Shown one piece after another: positions 31,054 through 31,416 of a stretch of DNA of 31,416 nt. The stretch comes from an uncultured Collinsella sp. GTDB lineage: Bacteria > Actinomycetota > Coriobacteriia > Coriobacteriales > Coriobacteriaceae. A program made the position numbers and the translations under genes. Location: assembly GCA_902494555.1 (NCBI GenBank), contig CABUTR010000021.1:1-31416 (forward strand). The letters are read 5' to 3'. The first letter of the stretch is position 1. Every line of letters starts with the position of its first letter. The notes beneath the pieces were generated by a model, which saw nothing but the letters and a program-made list of their open reading frames with translations, had not been told where the DNA came from and ran no database searches.

Positions 31054-31147
31054 CTGCGAACGGTTCGCAGCGGCCCTTAAGGTCCATAGGCTCCCCCTGG
31101 GATACATCCCAGGGGGAGCCTCTCAGAAGCGCCCGAGGGGCGCTTCT
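31054..31147 (+). terminator. Three consecutive hairpins after the GH4 remnant
   Basis: CTGCGAA/TTCGCAG (31054-31070); AGGCTCCCCCTGGG/CCCAGGGGGAGCCT (31088-31121, 14-bp perfect stem, 6-nt loop); AGAAGCGCCC/GGGCGCTTCT (31125-31147, 3-nt loop). None has a long T-run. Together they likely end transcription from the left and may have belonged to the lost GH4 operon. Confidence 0.6.
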
Positions 31148-31299
31148 TGTGTATATGGAGGCAAAAGGGATATACAGTCTTCATATACGGCCTCCTTTTA
31201 GTAGGGTCGATTTCTCCGGTTGATTTCTGATCTCAGCTGAACATACTGAGCGGATAGGCCGTTCCCGCAGTTAGCCGAAAGCCCCCGGGGTCCCTCCCG
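31148..31299. other. Intergenic region between the hairpins and the IS3 edge
   Basis: No gene seen. GTATATG (31151-31157) pairs with CATATAC (31182-31188), and GGAGGC (31157-31162) with GCCTCC (31190-31195). The arms interleave rather than nest, so only one pair can form at a time, or a pseudoknot. TTTT follows the second pair. Confidence 0.4.
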
Positions 31300-31416
31300 T
31301 GAACTGCACCCCAAAACTTGGACGGCTTAAATAAAAACTACGCCGCAAGGGACTGTCTCCGGAACTCCTCCGGGGTCAGTCCCTTCAGTTTAACCTGGCG
31401 CCTCCTCGTGTTCCAA
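31300..31416 (-). mobile_element. Edge of an IS3-family insertion sequence
   Basis: TGAACTGCACCCCAAAACTT at 31300 onward matches the usual form of IS3-family terminal inverted repeats (TG...ACCCCAAAA.TT.GAC). It lies just downstream of a minus-strand transposase C-terminus. The element continues to the right of the window. Confidence 0.75.
31338..31416 (-). CDS. IS3-family transposase OrfB, C-terminal end (partial)
   Basis: On the minus strand the frame reads WNTRRRQVKLKGLTPEEFRR, then QSLAA and TAG at 31340-31338. The N-x-x-R-x-Q-x-K-L-K-G-L-(S/T)-P-x-E-(Y/F)-R pattern is the conserved C-terminus of IS3-group DDE transposases. Only 25 codons lie in the window; the catalytic core is outside. 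Confidence 0.8.
   Translation of the reverse strand, partial: WNTRRRQVKLKGLTPEEFRRQSLAA

Noticed and set aside
1..31416. tRNA or rRNA genes
   Set aside because: No cloverleaf with a TTCGA-type T-loop and acceptor stem, and no rRNA-like stretch was noticed by eye. A covariance search could still find one, but none is claimed.

Overview
The window looks like chromosomal DNA from a high-GC Gram-positive gut actinobacterium, most likely a Coriobacteriia member close to Collinsella. This is inferred from GC-rich codon use, GTG starts next to strong GGAGG sites, an LPXTG/sortase pilus, a BglG-type antiterminator with a PTS, and a molybdopterin pair. No 16S rRNA or other taxonomic marker is present, so the genus is an inference. 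Mobile DNA bounds both edges.

Left edge (1-1995): an IS21-family element on the minus strand. Its istA is intact. Its istB is cut after the Walker A motif by the end of a second IS21-like element at 119/120, so one IS sits inside another. The outer IS ends about 120 bp upstream of ligA (2115-4343), the NAD-dependent DNA ligase. Next is a lower-GC minus-strand pair (4379-5943): a Tat-exported putative papain-like cysteine peptidase followed by a small lipoprotein. A MerR regulator and a MATE pump (6053-8295, minus) form an operon with a clear MerR-type palindrome in the promoter. Diverging from it is a heterodimeric ABC exporter (8555-12275) with one degenerate ATP site.

Middle (12276-17000): a DUF559/Vsr-like PD-(D/E)XK protein flanked by two copies of the same long hairpin repeat, then moaA and a moaC-mobB fusion (molybdenum cofactor synthesis), and a histidine-phosphatase-family protein.

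Sugar region (17000-23700): a beta-glucoside system made of a BglG/LicT antiterminator broken by an in-frame amber stop, a RAT/terminator switch, a PTS EIIBC and a GH1 6-phospho-beta-glucosidase. An MFS transporter and a Cof-type HAD phosphatase follow. Intergenic gaps from 12.3 to 23.7 kb carry two families of near-identical hairpins: family A with 3 copies and family B with 5 copies plus one relative. Some double as terminators.

Right part (23735-30669): a 460-bp AT-rich control region, then a sortase-assembled pilus locus: a 1108-aa LPLTG adhesin-type pilin with a G9 tract just after the signal peptide, a 601-aa backbone pilin, and a class C sortase. The sortase gene abuts the 3' remnant of a GH4 6-phospho-alpha-glucosidase gene, followed by a row of hairpins and the edge of an IS3-family element that runs off the window.

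The least familiar items are the peptidase/lipoprotein pair, the hairpin-flanked nuclease-like gene, the two hairpin families, the G9 tract in the pilin, and the LicT circuit with a broken antiterminator but an intact-looking RNA switch.
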